Assembly (NCBI RefSeq): GCF_024055605.1
Contig: NZ_JAMXLX010000002.1
Span: 865,841-929,840 of the forward strand
Source of the DNA: Ciceribacter sichuanensis
GTDB lineage: Bacteria; Pseudomonadota; Alphaproteobacteria; Rhizobiales; Rhizobiaceae
DNA: 64,000 bases
Reading direction: 5' to 3'
In this document: positions 9,332-17,998 of the stretch, one piece after another
How the letters are laid out: every line of letters starts with the position of its first letter
Position numbering within the stretch: the stretch's first letter is position 1
The notes under the pieces: generated by a model
The model's input: the letters and a program-made list of their open reading frames with translations, nothing else
What the model was told of the DNA's origin: nothing
Database searches by the model: none
Program-made: the position numbers and the translations under genes

Positions 9332-9802
9332 CTATTCCTCGTCGCTGCGCATCGGAGCACGGCTGTGCTCGTTGCCGGCCTCCACCGCCTTCTGCAGAAG
9401 CTTCACCAGCACTTCGCCCTCGCCTACCGAAAGCCCGGTGAGAATGCGCCGCTGCACCTCCTCGACCAGCGGCTCGATGTCGGCCCGAACGCGCTTGCCC
9501 TCCTCGGTGAGCGAGAGTTGTTTGGCGCGGCGGTCCCGGCTGCTGGTGTCGCGATCGACAAGTCCCTTGGCGACGAGCCGATTGACCACACCGCCGATGG
9601 TCGCACGGTCATAGGCGATGCGCGCTGCAAGCGTCGCCTGATCTATGCCGGGCGCGATCTCCAGTTCGGCCAGCGCTGCGTACTGCACGGGAGTCAGGTC
9701 GTAGCCACCCTTGCCCACCTCCTCCAGAAACAGGGAGACGGCCACCTGGTTCAGGCGGCGAATGAGATGGCCCGGCATCTGCGCGATCTTGGACATGTTC
9801 AT
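9332..9802 (-). CDS. MarR-family transcriptional regulator
   Basis: A 156-residue winged-helix regulator. The recognition region reads IDQATLAARIAYDRATIGGVVNRL and the wing TSSRDRRAKQLSLTEEG, both characteristic of MarR. The start at 9802 is chosen because GGGAAGG lies just upstream; an ATG two codons later (9796) is also possible. It converges on dctD without a clear terminator, and a second MarR gene lies 118 bases upstream in the same direction. The ligand and targets are unknown; many relatives sense aromatic acids. Confidence 0.85.
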   Translation of the reverse strand: MNMSKIAQMPGHLIRRLNQVAVSLFLEEVGKGGYDLTPVQYAALAELEIAPGIDQATLAARIAYDRATIGGVVNRLVAKGLVDRDTSSRDRRAKQLSLTEEGKRVRADIEPLVEEVQRRILTGLSVGEGEVLVKLLQKAVEAGNEHSRAPMRSDEE

Positions 9803-9920
9803 AGCCGCCTTCCCGGCCGCATCCACAAAGCCGGCAGAGGGCCGACGCTTTCGATATCGCGATTACATAGGCCAGCGAGTGTCGACTTGCCAACAGGCAT
9901 GAAAACCGAACCGGACGCGC

Positions 9921-10460
9921 TCAATCGTCACCTACGAAGCCCGCGGCAGCATCGACCGCGGAGACATCGACCTGAGCCATGGCGGTTTCCAGCTCTTCGA
10001 GAAGCTTCTGTAGATCGCGCATGCGGTCGGCTCCGTAGGCGCTGATGATCTCGCCGTAGATCTCGTCGGAATGGCGGGTCATCTTCTCTATGAGTTCAAG
10101 GCCTGCCGCGCTGATCGAAATGCGGGCACGCCTGAGGTCGTTTTCGTCTGGATGGCGCTCGATCAGGTGCCGGCCCTCGAGATCCTTCAGAATGCGTGAG
10201 AGGCTCGGGCCGAGCAGGAAGGTGGCGCGCGCCAACTCCGTTACCTCGATTTCCTTCACCGTGACCAGCGCCCGCAGGATGCGCCACTGCTGCTCGGTGA
10301 TGTCGTACATCCGCAGTGCATTGCGGAAATGTTTCATCACCGATTCGCGAGCGCGTAGCAGAAGCATCGGCATCGAACGCGAGAAATGGCGCAGCCGCAA
10401 TCGTTGCGCGCTTGCGCTGCCATCCCTGTGGCTATCGTCAGCCTCGCCGTATTTGTCCAT
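9921..10460 (-). CDS. MarR-family regulator, HpaR-like
   Basis: A 179-residue MarR protein most like HpaR/HpcR regulators of homoprotocatechuate degradation. Core: YDITEQQWRILRAL, then the helix-turn-helix VTELARATFLLGPSLSRILKDL and the wing DENDLRRARISISAAG. The N-terminal 35 residues are polar and variable. Start at 10460 with GGGGAC upstream; a longer frame from 10499 has no site. No hpa catabolic genes are in the window, so it either acts at a distance or controls itself and the next MarR gene. Confidence 0.8.
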   Translation of the reverse strand: MDKYGEADDSHRDGSASAQRLRLRHFSRSMPMLLLRARESVMKHFRNALRMYDITEQQWRILRALVTVKEIEVTELARATFLLGPSLSRILKDLEGRHLIERHPDENDLRRARISISAAGLELIEKMTRHSDEIYGEIISAYGADRMRDLQKLLEELETAMAQVDVSAVDAAAGFVGDD

Positions 10461-10782
10461 TATGCCGTCCCCACAGAGGCCCTGTCGTCGCATCGACATG
10501 CCTGCGACGGTGGGCCTCTTATAATTTCAAGAATAACTTATATAGCCTTTGTTAGGCGTCTCTATACCAATCATTGCCTGCCACCGGCAAGAACACCCAT
10601 CCAACGGCAATATCGCGGATCAACTGCGCATCCTGTCCCATCCCCACCAAATATATATACCCGAGATCACGGTCGCGTTATCCACAGATAATTAACACGT
10701 TAAATATCAAAGTGCATTTCTGCGATTCAGACGCTTGACAATCTCTCCCGGATATCATCTTATTAACTTGTTAAGTTCGCTT

Positions 10783-10917
10783 TCACCCCTCGAGGAGGCC
10801 GTCTGCTGCACTTGGTGCCGGACGGGAGGGGGCTTCCAAACTCCGGGAGGGAGGAGAATGCCGGTTGGCGTGGGAGGACGCCATTACCGGCATTTCTCAT
10901 TTTTGGGGCATGCTTAA
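10783..10917 (-). ncRNA. Candidate small RNA with repeated anti-Shine-Dalgarno motifs (orientation uncertain)
   Basis: Read on the minus strand, this segment has four CCTCC-type motifs: TCCTCCC in the loop of a hairpin (plus 10872-10877), TCTCCTCCCTCCC (10845-10856), CCCCCTCCC (10824-10832) and CCTCCTC (10792-10798). The hairpin is strong: AATGCCGGT-TGGCGT / ACGCCA-TT-ACCGGCATT, plus-strand 10857-10894. Repeated C-rich anti-Shine-Dalgarno motifs in loops and single strands are a hallmark of several alphaproteobacterial trans-acting sRNA families. No strong promoter or U-rich terminator is evident, so a dispersed repeat or a plus-strand leader is an alternative. Confidence 0.35.
10858..10917 (+). 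CDS. Possible 19-residue leader peptide (speculative)
   Basis: An ATG at 10858 opens a 19-codon frame (begins MPVGVGGRHYRHFSFLG) preceded by GGGAGG seven bases upstream. Its first half is the 5' arm and loop of the 10857-10894 hairpin, so translation would compete with folding. There is no gene directly behind it; the spermidine-synthase-like gene begins about 200 bases downstream. The Shine-Dalgarno resemblance may be a by-product of the repeated GGGAGG motifs. Confidence 0.15.
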   Translation: MPVGVGGRHYRHFSFLGHA

Positions 10918-11114
10918 AGCGGCCGGCATTCGCAGGAACAACAACGCGCCGGCCAGGCTCTTTTCAGCTCCTTCGGCCGACATCCAATAAGCCCGCTGGC
11001 TGACGCGCATGGCAGCAACCCCACACATCCCCTGATCACATCGCTCGATTGAAGTGTTGCATGCGCTCGTGATAGGAGAGCGCGAAACTCCTGCACATAT
11101 AAAGAAAGACCAGC

Positions 11115-11786
11115 ATGATCCCCTGGAAGCAGCTCGATATCGCCAGCATTCCGGGCGGCGGTGAATTGCGCCTCAAGCAGCGGGGAACGGAATTCTCCAT
11201 CATGCTCGGCACCAACGAGCTGATGAACAGCCGCCTCAGTGGTTCAGAGGAAGCATTGGCCACGCTTTCTTGCGAGTATATCAAGGACAAGAAACGTCCG
11301 GCGGTCCTGATAGGCGGACTGGGCATGGGCTTCACCCTGCGCGCAGCTCTTGCCGTCCTGCCCGATGATGCCGAGGTTACCGTTGCCGAACTCGTGCCTG
11401 CTGTCGTCGCCTGGGCGCGCGGCCCGATGGCCGAGATTTTCAAGGGCAGCCTCGGTGATCCCCGTGTGCGGGTCCATGAAGGCGATGTCGGCGCGCTGAT
11501 CCGTACCTCGCCCGGCAAATTCGACGCCATCATGCTGGACGTGGACAACGGTCCGGATGGCCTGACCCGCGCCTCGAATGACGGCCTCTACGATTTCGGT
11601 GGCTTGAATGCGTCGAAGACCGCGCTTCGGGCGAACGGCGTGCTTGCCGTCTGGTCGTCGGGGCCCAATGCAGGCTTCACCCGCCGCCTGCAAGGCAGCG
11701 GTTTTACCGTGAAGGAAGTCAATACACGCGCCAACGGCAAGCGTGGCGGCGCTCGCCATGTCATCTGGCTGGCGAGCAAGCGATAA
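11115..11786 (+). CDS. Spermidine-synthase-like (Rossmann methyltransferase-fold) protein
   Basis: A 223-residue protein with the polyamine-synthase fold: glycine-rich VLIGGLGMGFTLRAAL (about 65-80), VTVAELVPAVVAW as the acidic strand end, VHEGDVG and DAIMLDVDNGPDG. It is about 60 residues shorter than classical spermidine synthases and lacks their N-terminal beta domain. The catalytic-loop sequence around the second acidic residue differs, so true aminopropyl transfer is doubtful. It stands alone, upstream of the polyol regulator. Best described as a spermidine-synthase family member of unknown reaction. Confidence 0.7.
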   Translation: MIPWKQLDIASIPGGGELRLKQRGTEFSIMLGTNELMNSRLSGSEEALATLSCEYIKDKKRPAVLIGGLGMGFTLRAALAVLPDDAEVTVAELVPAVVAWARGPMAEIFKGSLGDPRVRVHEGDVGALIRTSPGKFDAIMLDVDNGPDGLTRASNDGLYDFGGLNASKTALRANGVLAVWSSGPNAGFTRRLQGSGFTVKEVNTRANGKRGGARHVIWLASKR

Positions 11787-11855
11787 CCTCCAGACTAACC
11801 GCCGAATTGACAGCAAACGGCTGCAACGCTACTCAAAATCGAGCAAAGGATTTCG

Positions 11856-12809
11856 ATGGCGAAAAGAGCTGGCAATCTTGGACGGCTTGACGACGCGGCC
11901 CGCGCCGGCTGGCTCTATTATGTCGCCGGCCGGACCCAGGACGAGATCGCGGCCGCCATGGGCATTTCCCGCCAGAGTGCCCAGCGCCTCGTTTCTCTCT
12001 CCGTCGCCGAAAAGCTGATCAAGGTCCGGCTCGACCATCCGATCGCCGTCTGCATGGAACTCGCCGAGGCGGTGAAACAGAAGTACGGTCTGCGTCAGGT
12101 CGAGATCGTTCCGACCGATCCCGGATCCGATGCGGCCCCGACCGGCGTGGCGGAAGCTGGTGCTGCCGAACTCGAACGCTGGCTGAAACAGCCAGATCCG
12201 CTGATCATCGCCATGGGTACCGGACGTACGCTGCGCGCCGCGGTCGATCAATTGTCGCCGATGGAGTGTCCGCAGCATCGCATCGTGTCGCTGACCGGCA
12301 ATATCAGCCCCGACGGCTCGGCCGCCTATTACAACGTCATCTTCTCCATGGCCGACGCCATCAAGGCACGCCACTTCCCGATGCCGCTTCCGGTGCTCGT
12401 TTCCTCCCGCGCGGAGCGGGACCTCCTGCACCAGCAGGCGCTCGTCCGGCCGACCATCGCACTCGGCACCAGGGCCGACGTGACCTTCGTCGGCATTGGT
12501 GAGATAGACCCCCAGGCCCCTCTCCTGCTCGACGGCTTCCTACAACCTCAGGAAGTGGAAAGCCTCATGCAGGCCGGTGCCACAGGTGAGATCTGCGGCT
12601 GGACTTTCGATGCGGACGGCAAGCTGCTCGACAACCCCGTCAACGAGCGGGTGGCCAGTATTCCGCTTCCATCGCGGGACACCTCCTGCGTTATCGGACT
12701 AGCCCGCGGCAGGCGAAAGCATGCCGCCATTCGCGCCGCATTGCGCGGTGCCCATATCAATGCACTCATCACGGACGAGGATGCAGCCCGTTTCCTGCTG
12801 CAATCCTGA
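11856..12809 (+). CDS. smoC: SorC/DeoR-type sugar-binding regulator of the polyol operon
   Basis: A 317-residue regulator. The N-terminal helix-turn-helix is near residues 27-55 (TQDEIAAAMGISRQSAQRLV). The large C-terminal domain is the SorC effector-binding type (MGTGRTLRAAV, LTGNISPDG, FVGIGEI, DLLHQQALVRP). It immediately precedes smoE, and two palindromes lie in the intervening 150 bases, so it most likely controls smoEFGK-smoS-mtlK in response to a polyol or a phosphorylated product. The smoC assignment rests on family and position, not on a tested ligand. Confidence 0.85.
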   Translation: MAKRAGNLGRLDDAARAGWLYYVAGRTQDEIAAAMGISRQSAQRLVSLSVAEKLIKVRLDHPIAVCMELAEAVKQKYGLRQVEIVPTDPGSDAAPTGVAEAGAAELERWLKQPDPLIIAMGTGRTLRAAVDQLSPMECPQHRIVSLTGNISPDGSAAYYNVIFSMADAIKARHFPMPLPVLVSSRAERDLLHQQALVRPTIALGTRADVTFVGIGEIDPQAPLLLDGFLQPQEVESLMQAGATGEICGWTFDADGKLLDNPVNERVASIPLPSRDTSCVIGLARGRRKHAAIRAALRGAHINALITDEDAARFLLQS

Positions 12810-12888
12810 CCACTCCTGAAAACAACAATTCCCCGTTTTAACGCAGAGACTTAACCGTCATCTTCGGCGGCGCAGCATGGAATCCGCA

Positions 12889-12941
12889 TTGACTCTTCAC
12901 GCGACAAAGTGAGAAATTGCTCACGAGCAAAGCGAATGCTC
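12889..12941 (+). promoter_or_regulatory. Operator-promoter region of the smo operon
   Basis: Two adjacent palindromes, GTGAG-AAATTG-CTCAC (12909-12924) and GAGCA-N7-TGCTC (12925-12941), lie 23-55 bases before smoE. A -35-like TTGACT at 12889-12894 stands 17 bases before AGAAAT, a poor -10, which overlaps the first palindrome. The TGCTCA/TGAG half-sites suit a SorC-family protein. The ribosome-binding site is GGGAGGA just before the smoE ATG. Confidence 0.5.
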
Positions 12942-12963
12942 ATTTTTCTTCTGGGAGGAAGAT

Positions 12964-14277
12964 ATGACATTGAAGACAATTTTGCTGGGCGCATGCTCGG
13001 TATTGGCCATGGCTGGCCTGGCTTCCGCCGAAACCCTCACCATCGCCACCGTCAACAACGGCGACATGATCCGCATGCAGAAGCTGACGGACGACTTTAA
13101 GGCGAAAAATCCCGGCATCGACCTCGAATGGGTAACGCTCGAGGAGAACGTATTGCGCCAGAAGGTGACGACCGATATCGCCACGAAGGGCGGCCAGTTC
13201 GACGTCCTGACGATCGGCACCTATGAAGTTCCGATCTGGGCCAAGCAGGGCTGGCTCCTGCCGCTCGACAATCTCGGCGCAGACTACGACGTGAACGACC
13301 TCCTGCCGGCGATCCGCTCTGGCCTGACCGGCGATGACGGCAAGCTCTATGCAGCACCTTTCTACGGCGAAAGTTCGATGGTCATGTACCGCAAGGACCT
13401 GATGGAGAAGGCGGGCCTGACCATGCCCGACGCTCCGACCTGGGACTTCATTGCCGATGCGGCCCGCAAAATGACCGACAAGGCCAACGAGGTCTACGGC
13501 ATCTGCCTGCGCGGCAAGGCCGGCTGGGGCGAGAACATGGCCTTCCTGACGGCCACTTCCAACGCCTTCGGCGCCCGCTGGTTCGACGAAAACTGGAAAC
13601 CCCAGTTCGACCAGCCGGAATGGAAGAACACGCTCGAATTCTACGTCAACCTGATGAAGGATGCAGGACCTCCGGGCGCCTCCTCCAACGGCTTCAATGA
13701 AAACCTGGCGCTCTTCCAGACCGGCAAGTGCGGCATGTGGATCGATGCGACGGTTGCTGCTTCCTTCGTATCGAACCCGAAGGAATCCACGGTCGCTGAC
13801 AAGGTCGGCTACGCACTCGCTCCCGACACCGGTCTCGGCAAGCGCGGCAACTGGCTCTGGGCATGGAACCTCGCCATTCCCGCCGGCACCAAGAAAGCCG
13901 ATGCCGCCGAGAAGTTCATTTCCTGGGCAACCGGCAAAGACTACCTGAAGCTGGTCGCTGACAAGGATGGCTGGGCCAATGTTCCTCCGGGAACGCGCAC
14001 CTCGCTCTACGAAAACCCGGAATACCAGAAGGCAGCGCCCTTCGCGAAAATGACGCTCGACTCGATCAACGCGGCCGACCCGAAGAACCCCTCGGTCAAG
14101 CCCGTTCCCTATGTCGGCGTGCAGTTCGTCGCCATTCCGGAATTCCAGGGCATCGGTACCGCCGTCGGCCAGCAGTTCTCGGCAGCACTCGCAGGTCAGG
14201 TCAGCGTCGATCAGGCACTGAAAAGCGCCCAGCAGCTGACCGAGCGCGAAATGATGAAGGCTGGCTACATCAAGTAA
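12964..14277 (+). CDS. smoE: Sorbitol/mannitol ABC transporter, periplasmic binding protein
   Basis: A 437-residue extracellular solute-binding protein, family 1. The signal peptide covers about residues 1-22 (hydrophobic ILLGACSVLAMAGL, cleavage after SAE-like ASA). The mature part has the usual two-lobe pattern with TIATVNNGDMIRMQKLTDDF, QFDVLTIGTYEVPIWAKQGW and the late hinge region IPAGTKKADAAEKFISW. It delivers hexitols to SmoF-SmoG-SmoK encoded immediately downstream. Polyol specificity is inferred from the adjacent smoS and mtlK. Confidence 0.92.
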   Translation: MTLKTILLGACSVLAMAGLASAETLTIATVNNGDMIRMQKLTDDFKAKNPGIDLEWVTLEENVLRQKVTTDIATKGGQFDVLTIGTYEVPIWAKQGWLLPLDNLGADYDVNDLLPAIRSGLTGDDGKLYAAPFYGESSMVMYRKDLMEKAGLTMPDAPTWDFIADAARKMTDKANEVYGICLRGKAGWGENMAFLTATSNAFGARWFDENWKPQFDQPEWKNTLEFYVNLMKDAGPPGASSNGFNENLALFQTGKCGMWIDATVAASFVSNPKESTVADKVGYALAPDTGLGKRGNWLWAWNLAIPAGTKKADAAEKFISWATGKDYLKLVADKDGWANVPPGTRTSLYENPEYQKAAPFAKMTLDSINAADPKNPSVKPVPYVGVQFVAIPEFQGIGTAVGQQFSAALAGQVSVDQALKSAQQLTEREMMKAGYIK

Positions 14278-14292
14278 ACTCCCGTGGACTGG

Positions 14293-14378
14293 GGCCGGGC
14301 GACGAGAGCGTCCGGCCTGCCTGGAGCGGGATAGAAAGAGGCGGCGTCAGCCACCCCTCTCCTCCCGCTTCTCTTTTT
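14293..14378 (+). terminator. Two stem-loops between smoE and smoF (attenuator or mRNA stabiliser)
   Basis: The 187-base gap after smoE folds into GGCCGG/CCGGCC (14293-14317) and a second stem AGCGGGA/TCCCGCT (14325-14369) followed by TCTCTTTTT. Stem-loops after a binding-protein gene commonly stop part of the transcription or protect the upstream message, giving more binding protein than permease. Confidence 0.6.
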
Positions 14379-14464
14379 CGGACAGCCACGGCCTTCCGCA
14401 GATGGCCGAAGCCCGAACATGGCCGACATTTGAAAACTGCGATCGAGAAAGGCGCGGGATCGTC

Positions 14465-15337
14465 ATGGCGACTACGCACACCCACTCCTCGGCGCGCCTG
14501 ATGATGGCGCCCTCCGTTCTTCTCCTCTTGGCATGGATGATCGTGCCGCTGGCGATGACGGTCTATTTCTCCTTCCTGCGCTACAATCTGCTGATGCCGG
14601 GGATGGAAGAGTTTGCCGGTTTTATGAATTACCGGTTCTTCCTGACCGACCCGGCCTTCTTCGCGGCCTTGACCAACACCCTGCTGCTCGTCGGGGGCGT
14701 TCTCGCCATCACCGTGATCGGCGGCATCGCCTTCGCGCTGCTGCTCGACCAGCCGATGTTCGGTCAGGGCATCGTGCGCATTCTGGTGATCGCGCCCTTC
14801 TTCATCATGCCGACGGTTTCCGCGCTGGTGTGGAAGAACATGCTGATGAACCCGGTCAACGGGCTCTTCGCCTGGATCGCCAAGCTCTTCGGCCTGCAGC
14901 CGGTCGACTGGCTTGCCAATTATCCACTGCTGTCGATCATCATGATCGTCGCCTGGCAATGGCTGCCCTTCGCCACGCTGATCCTTCTGACCGCGCTGCA
15001 ATCGCTCGATGAGGAGCAGAAGGAAGCCGCCGAGATGGATGGCGCAGGCCCCGTCTCCAAGCTCATCTATATCATCCTGCCGCATATGGCCCGCGCCATC
15101 ACGGTGGTGATCCTGATCGAGACGATCTTCCTGCTCTCCGTCTTCGCCGAAATCCTCGTCACCACCAATGGCGGTCCCGGCTACCAGAGCACCAACATCA
15201 CCTATCTCGTCTATGCCCAGGCGCTGCTGCAGTTCGACGTGGGCGGCGCATCCGCCGGCGGCATCGTCGCCGTGGTGCTCGCCAACATCGTCGCCTTCTT
15301 CCTCATCCGCCTGATCGGCAAAAATCTGGAGAGCTGA
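14465..15337 (+). CDS. smoF: Sorbitol/mannitol ABC transporter permease
   Basis: A 290-residue MalF-type inner-membrane permease with about six transmembrane helices (first at LMMAPSVLLLLAWMIVPLAM). The EAA loop that contacts the ATPase reads EAAEMDGAGPVSKLIYIILP. The start at 14465 gives the N-terminus MATTHTHSSARL; a frame from 14402 adds 21 residues with no membrane character and no ribosome-binding site. One base separates it from smoG. Confidence 0.92.
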   Translation: MATTHTHSSARLMMAPSVLLLLAWMIVPLAMTVYFSFLRYNLLMPGMEEFAGFMNYRFFLTDPAFFAALTNTLLLVGGVLAITVIGGIAFALLLDQPMFGQGIVRILVIAPFFIMPTVSALVWKNMLMNPVNGLFAWIAKLFGLQPVDWLANYPLLSIIMIVAWQWLPFATLILLTALQSLDEEQKEAAEMDGAGPVSKLIYIILPHMARAITVVILIETIFLLSVFAEILVTTNGGPGYQSTNITYLVYAQALLQFDVGGASAGGIVAVVLANIVAFFLIRLIGKNLES

Positions 15338-15338
15338 C

Positions 15339-16169
15339 ATGGCACGCGCTATTTCCACCCGCCGCAAAGTCGCCTGGACCGCCATCGCCTGGACGCTCGG
15401 CATCCTGATCTTCTTCCCGATCCTCTGGACCTTCCTGACGAGCTTCAAGACGGAAGCCGAAGCCATCGCTTCGCCGCCCTCCTTCCTGTTCTTCGACTGG
15501 ACGACAGAAAACTATGCGGAAGTGCAGAGCCGTTCGAACTACTTCCGCCACTTCATGAACTCGGTGGTGATCTCGTTCGGCTCCACGCTGCTCGGCCTCA
15601 TTATCGCCATTCCGGCCGCCTGGGCCATGGCGTTTTCGCCAACGAAGCGCACCAAGGACATCCTGATGTGGATGCTCTCCACCAAGATGCTGCCGCCGGT
15701 CGGTGTGCTGGTGCCGATCTACATCCTCTTCCGCGACTTCGGACTGCTCGACACCCGGACCGGCCTCGTCGGCGTGCTGACCCTCATCAACCTGCCGATC
15801 ATCGTCTGGATGCTCTACACCTACTTCAAGGAAATTCCCGGAGAAATCCTTGAGGCGGCGCGCATGGACGGAGCGTCGTTGATGAAGGAGATCGTCTACG
15901 TGCTGACGCCGATGGCCGTGCCCGGCATCGCGTCCACGGTGCTCCTCAACATCATCCTCTCCTGGAACGAAGCCTTCTGGACGCTGAACCTCACGGCATC
16001 CAAGGCCGCACCTCTCACCGCCTTCATCGCCTCCTATTCCAGCCCCGAAGGGCTCTTCTACGCCAAGCTCTCCGCCGCCTCGACCATGGCGATCGCGCCC
16101 ATCGTCATTCTCGGCTGGTTCAGCCAGAAACAGCTCGTCCGCGGTCTGACCTTCGGCGCCGTCAAATAA
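15339..16169 (+). CDS. smoG: Sorbitol/mannitol ABC transporter permease
   Basis: A 276-residue MalG-type permease, partner of SmoF. Six predicted helices, the first at [17 protein letters not shown], and the EAA motif [20 protein letters not shown] in the last third. It begins one base after smoF and ends 11 bases before smoK, so the transporter genes are one transcription unit. Confidence 0.93.
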   Translation: MARAISTRRKVAWTAIAWTLGILIFFPILWTFLTSFKTEAEAIASPPSFLFFDWTTENYAEVQSRSNYFRHFMNSVVISFGSTLLGLIIAIPAAWAMAFSPTKRTKDILMWMLSTKMLPPVGVLVPIYILFRDFGLLDTRTGLVGVLTLINLPIIVWMLYTYFKEIPGEILEAARMDGASLMKEIVYVLTPMAVPGIASTVLLNIILSWNEAFWTLNLTASKAAPLTAFIASYSSPEGLFYAKLSAASTMAIAPIVILGWFSQKQLVRGLTFGAVK

Positions 16170-16180
16170 GGAACACACAC

Positions 16181-17175
<995 letters not shown>

Positions 17176-17179
<4 letters not shown>

Positions 17180-17952
17180 CCGGCAGACTTCAGGGCAAAT
17201 CGGCGCTGATTACCGGATCAGCGCGCGGCATCGGCCGCGCCTTCGCGGAAGCTTATGTCCGCGAAGGAGCAACTGTCGCCATCGCCGACATCAACTTCGA
17301 ACGCGCCAGCCAGACTGCCGCGGAGATCGGGAATGAGGCCTATCCGGTGCTGCTCGACGTCACCGAGCAGGCCTCGATCGACGCCGCTGTCAAGGCGGTG
17401 GAGGAGAAGACCGGCGGCATCGACATTCTCATCAACAACGCCGCCCTTTTCGACCTTGCGCCAATCGTCGAAATCACCCGCGAAAGCTATGACAGGCTCT
17501 TCTCGATCAATGTCGCGGGCTCGCTCTTCACACTGCAGGCCGTCGCGAAATCGATGATCGCCCGCGGCAAGGGCGGCAAGATCGTCAACATGGCAAGCCA
17601 GGCGGGGCGGCGCGGCGAAGCGCTCGTCGCCGTTTACTGCGCCACCAAGGCCGCGATCATCTCGCTCACCCAGTCAGCCGGTCTCGACCTCATCAAGCAC
17701 GGCATCAACGTCAACGCCATCGCGCCCGGCGTCGTGGACGGCGAACACTGGGACGGCGTCGATGCGCTTTTCGCCCGCTACGAGAACCGCCCCCTCGGGG
17801 AAAAGAAACGGCTCGTCGGCGATGCCGTTCCCTTCGGCCGCATGGGCCGCGCCGAAGACCTCACGGGCATGGCGATTTTCCTCGCCACGGCGGAAGCAGA
17901 CTACATCGTCGCCCAGACCTACAACGTCGATGGCGGCAACTGGATGAGCTGA
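17176..17952 (+). CDS. smoS: Sorbitol dehydrogenase, short-chain type
   Basis: A 258-residue NAD-dependent SDR that oxidises D-sorbitol to D-fructose (family activity also covers galactitol and L-iditol). Cofactor motif GSARGIG at 14-20, INNAA at 86-90, catalytic Ser141, Tyr154 and Lys158 (YCATK). It overlaps smoK by four bases, so imported hexitol is oxidised by the next protein made. Confidence 0.92.
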
Positions 17953-17998
17953 ACGCCGCCGCCGGCACCCATCATGTCTCGCTTTGAGGAAGACTGAA

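Larger units (their letters stand above)
10461..11114. other. Long intergenic region between MarR gene and spermidine-synthase-like gene
   Basis: About 650 bases with no convincing protein gene. The left half (10510-10790) is AT-richer than its surroundings and contains TATATATA, a consensus DnaA-box sequence TTATCCACA at 10678-10686 and the short palindrome TTAACACGTTAA. The middle (10783-10917) is a structured G/C-skewed element described separately. The right part (10918-11114) shows only a moderate promoter-like AT stretch before the next gene. Confidence 0.6.

Noticed and set aside
10678..10686. Consensus DnaA box TTATCCACA in an AT-rich gap
   Set aside because: Only one copy, and no replication-origin genes (dnaA, hemE, parAB, repABC) are nearby, so no origin is claimed.
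10783..10893. Minus-strand 36-codon frame over the C-rich element
   Set aside because: No ribosome-binding site, Ser/Pro-rich sequence produced by the CCTCC repeats; better explained as RNA or repeat.
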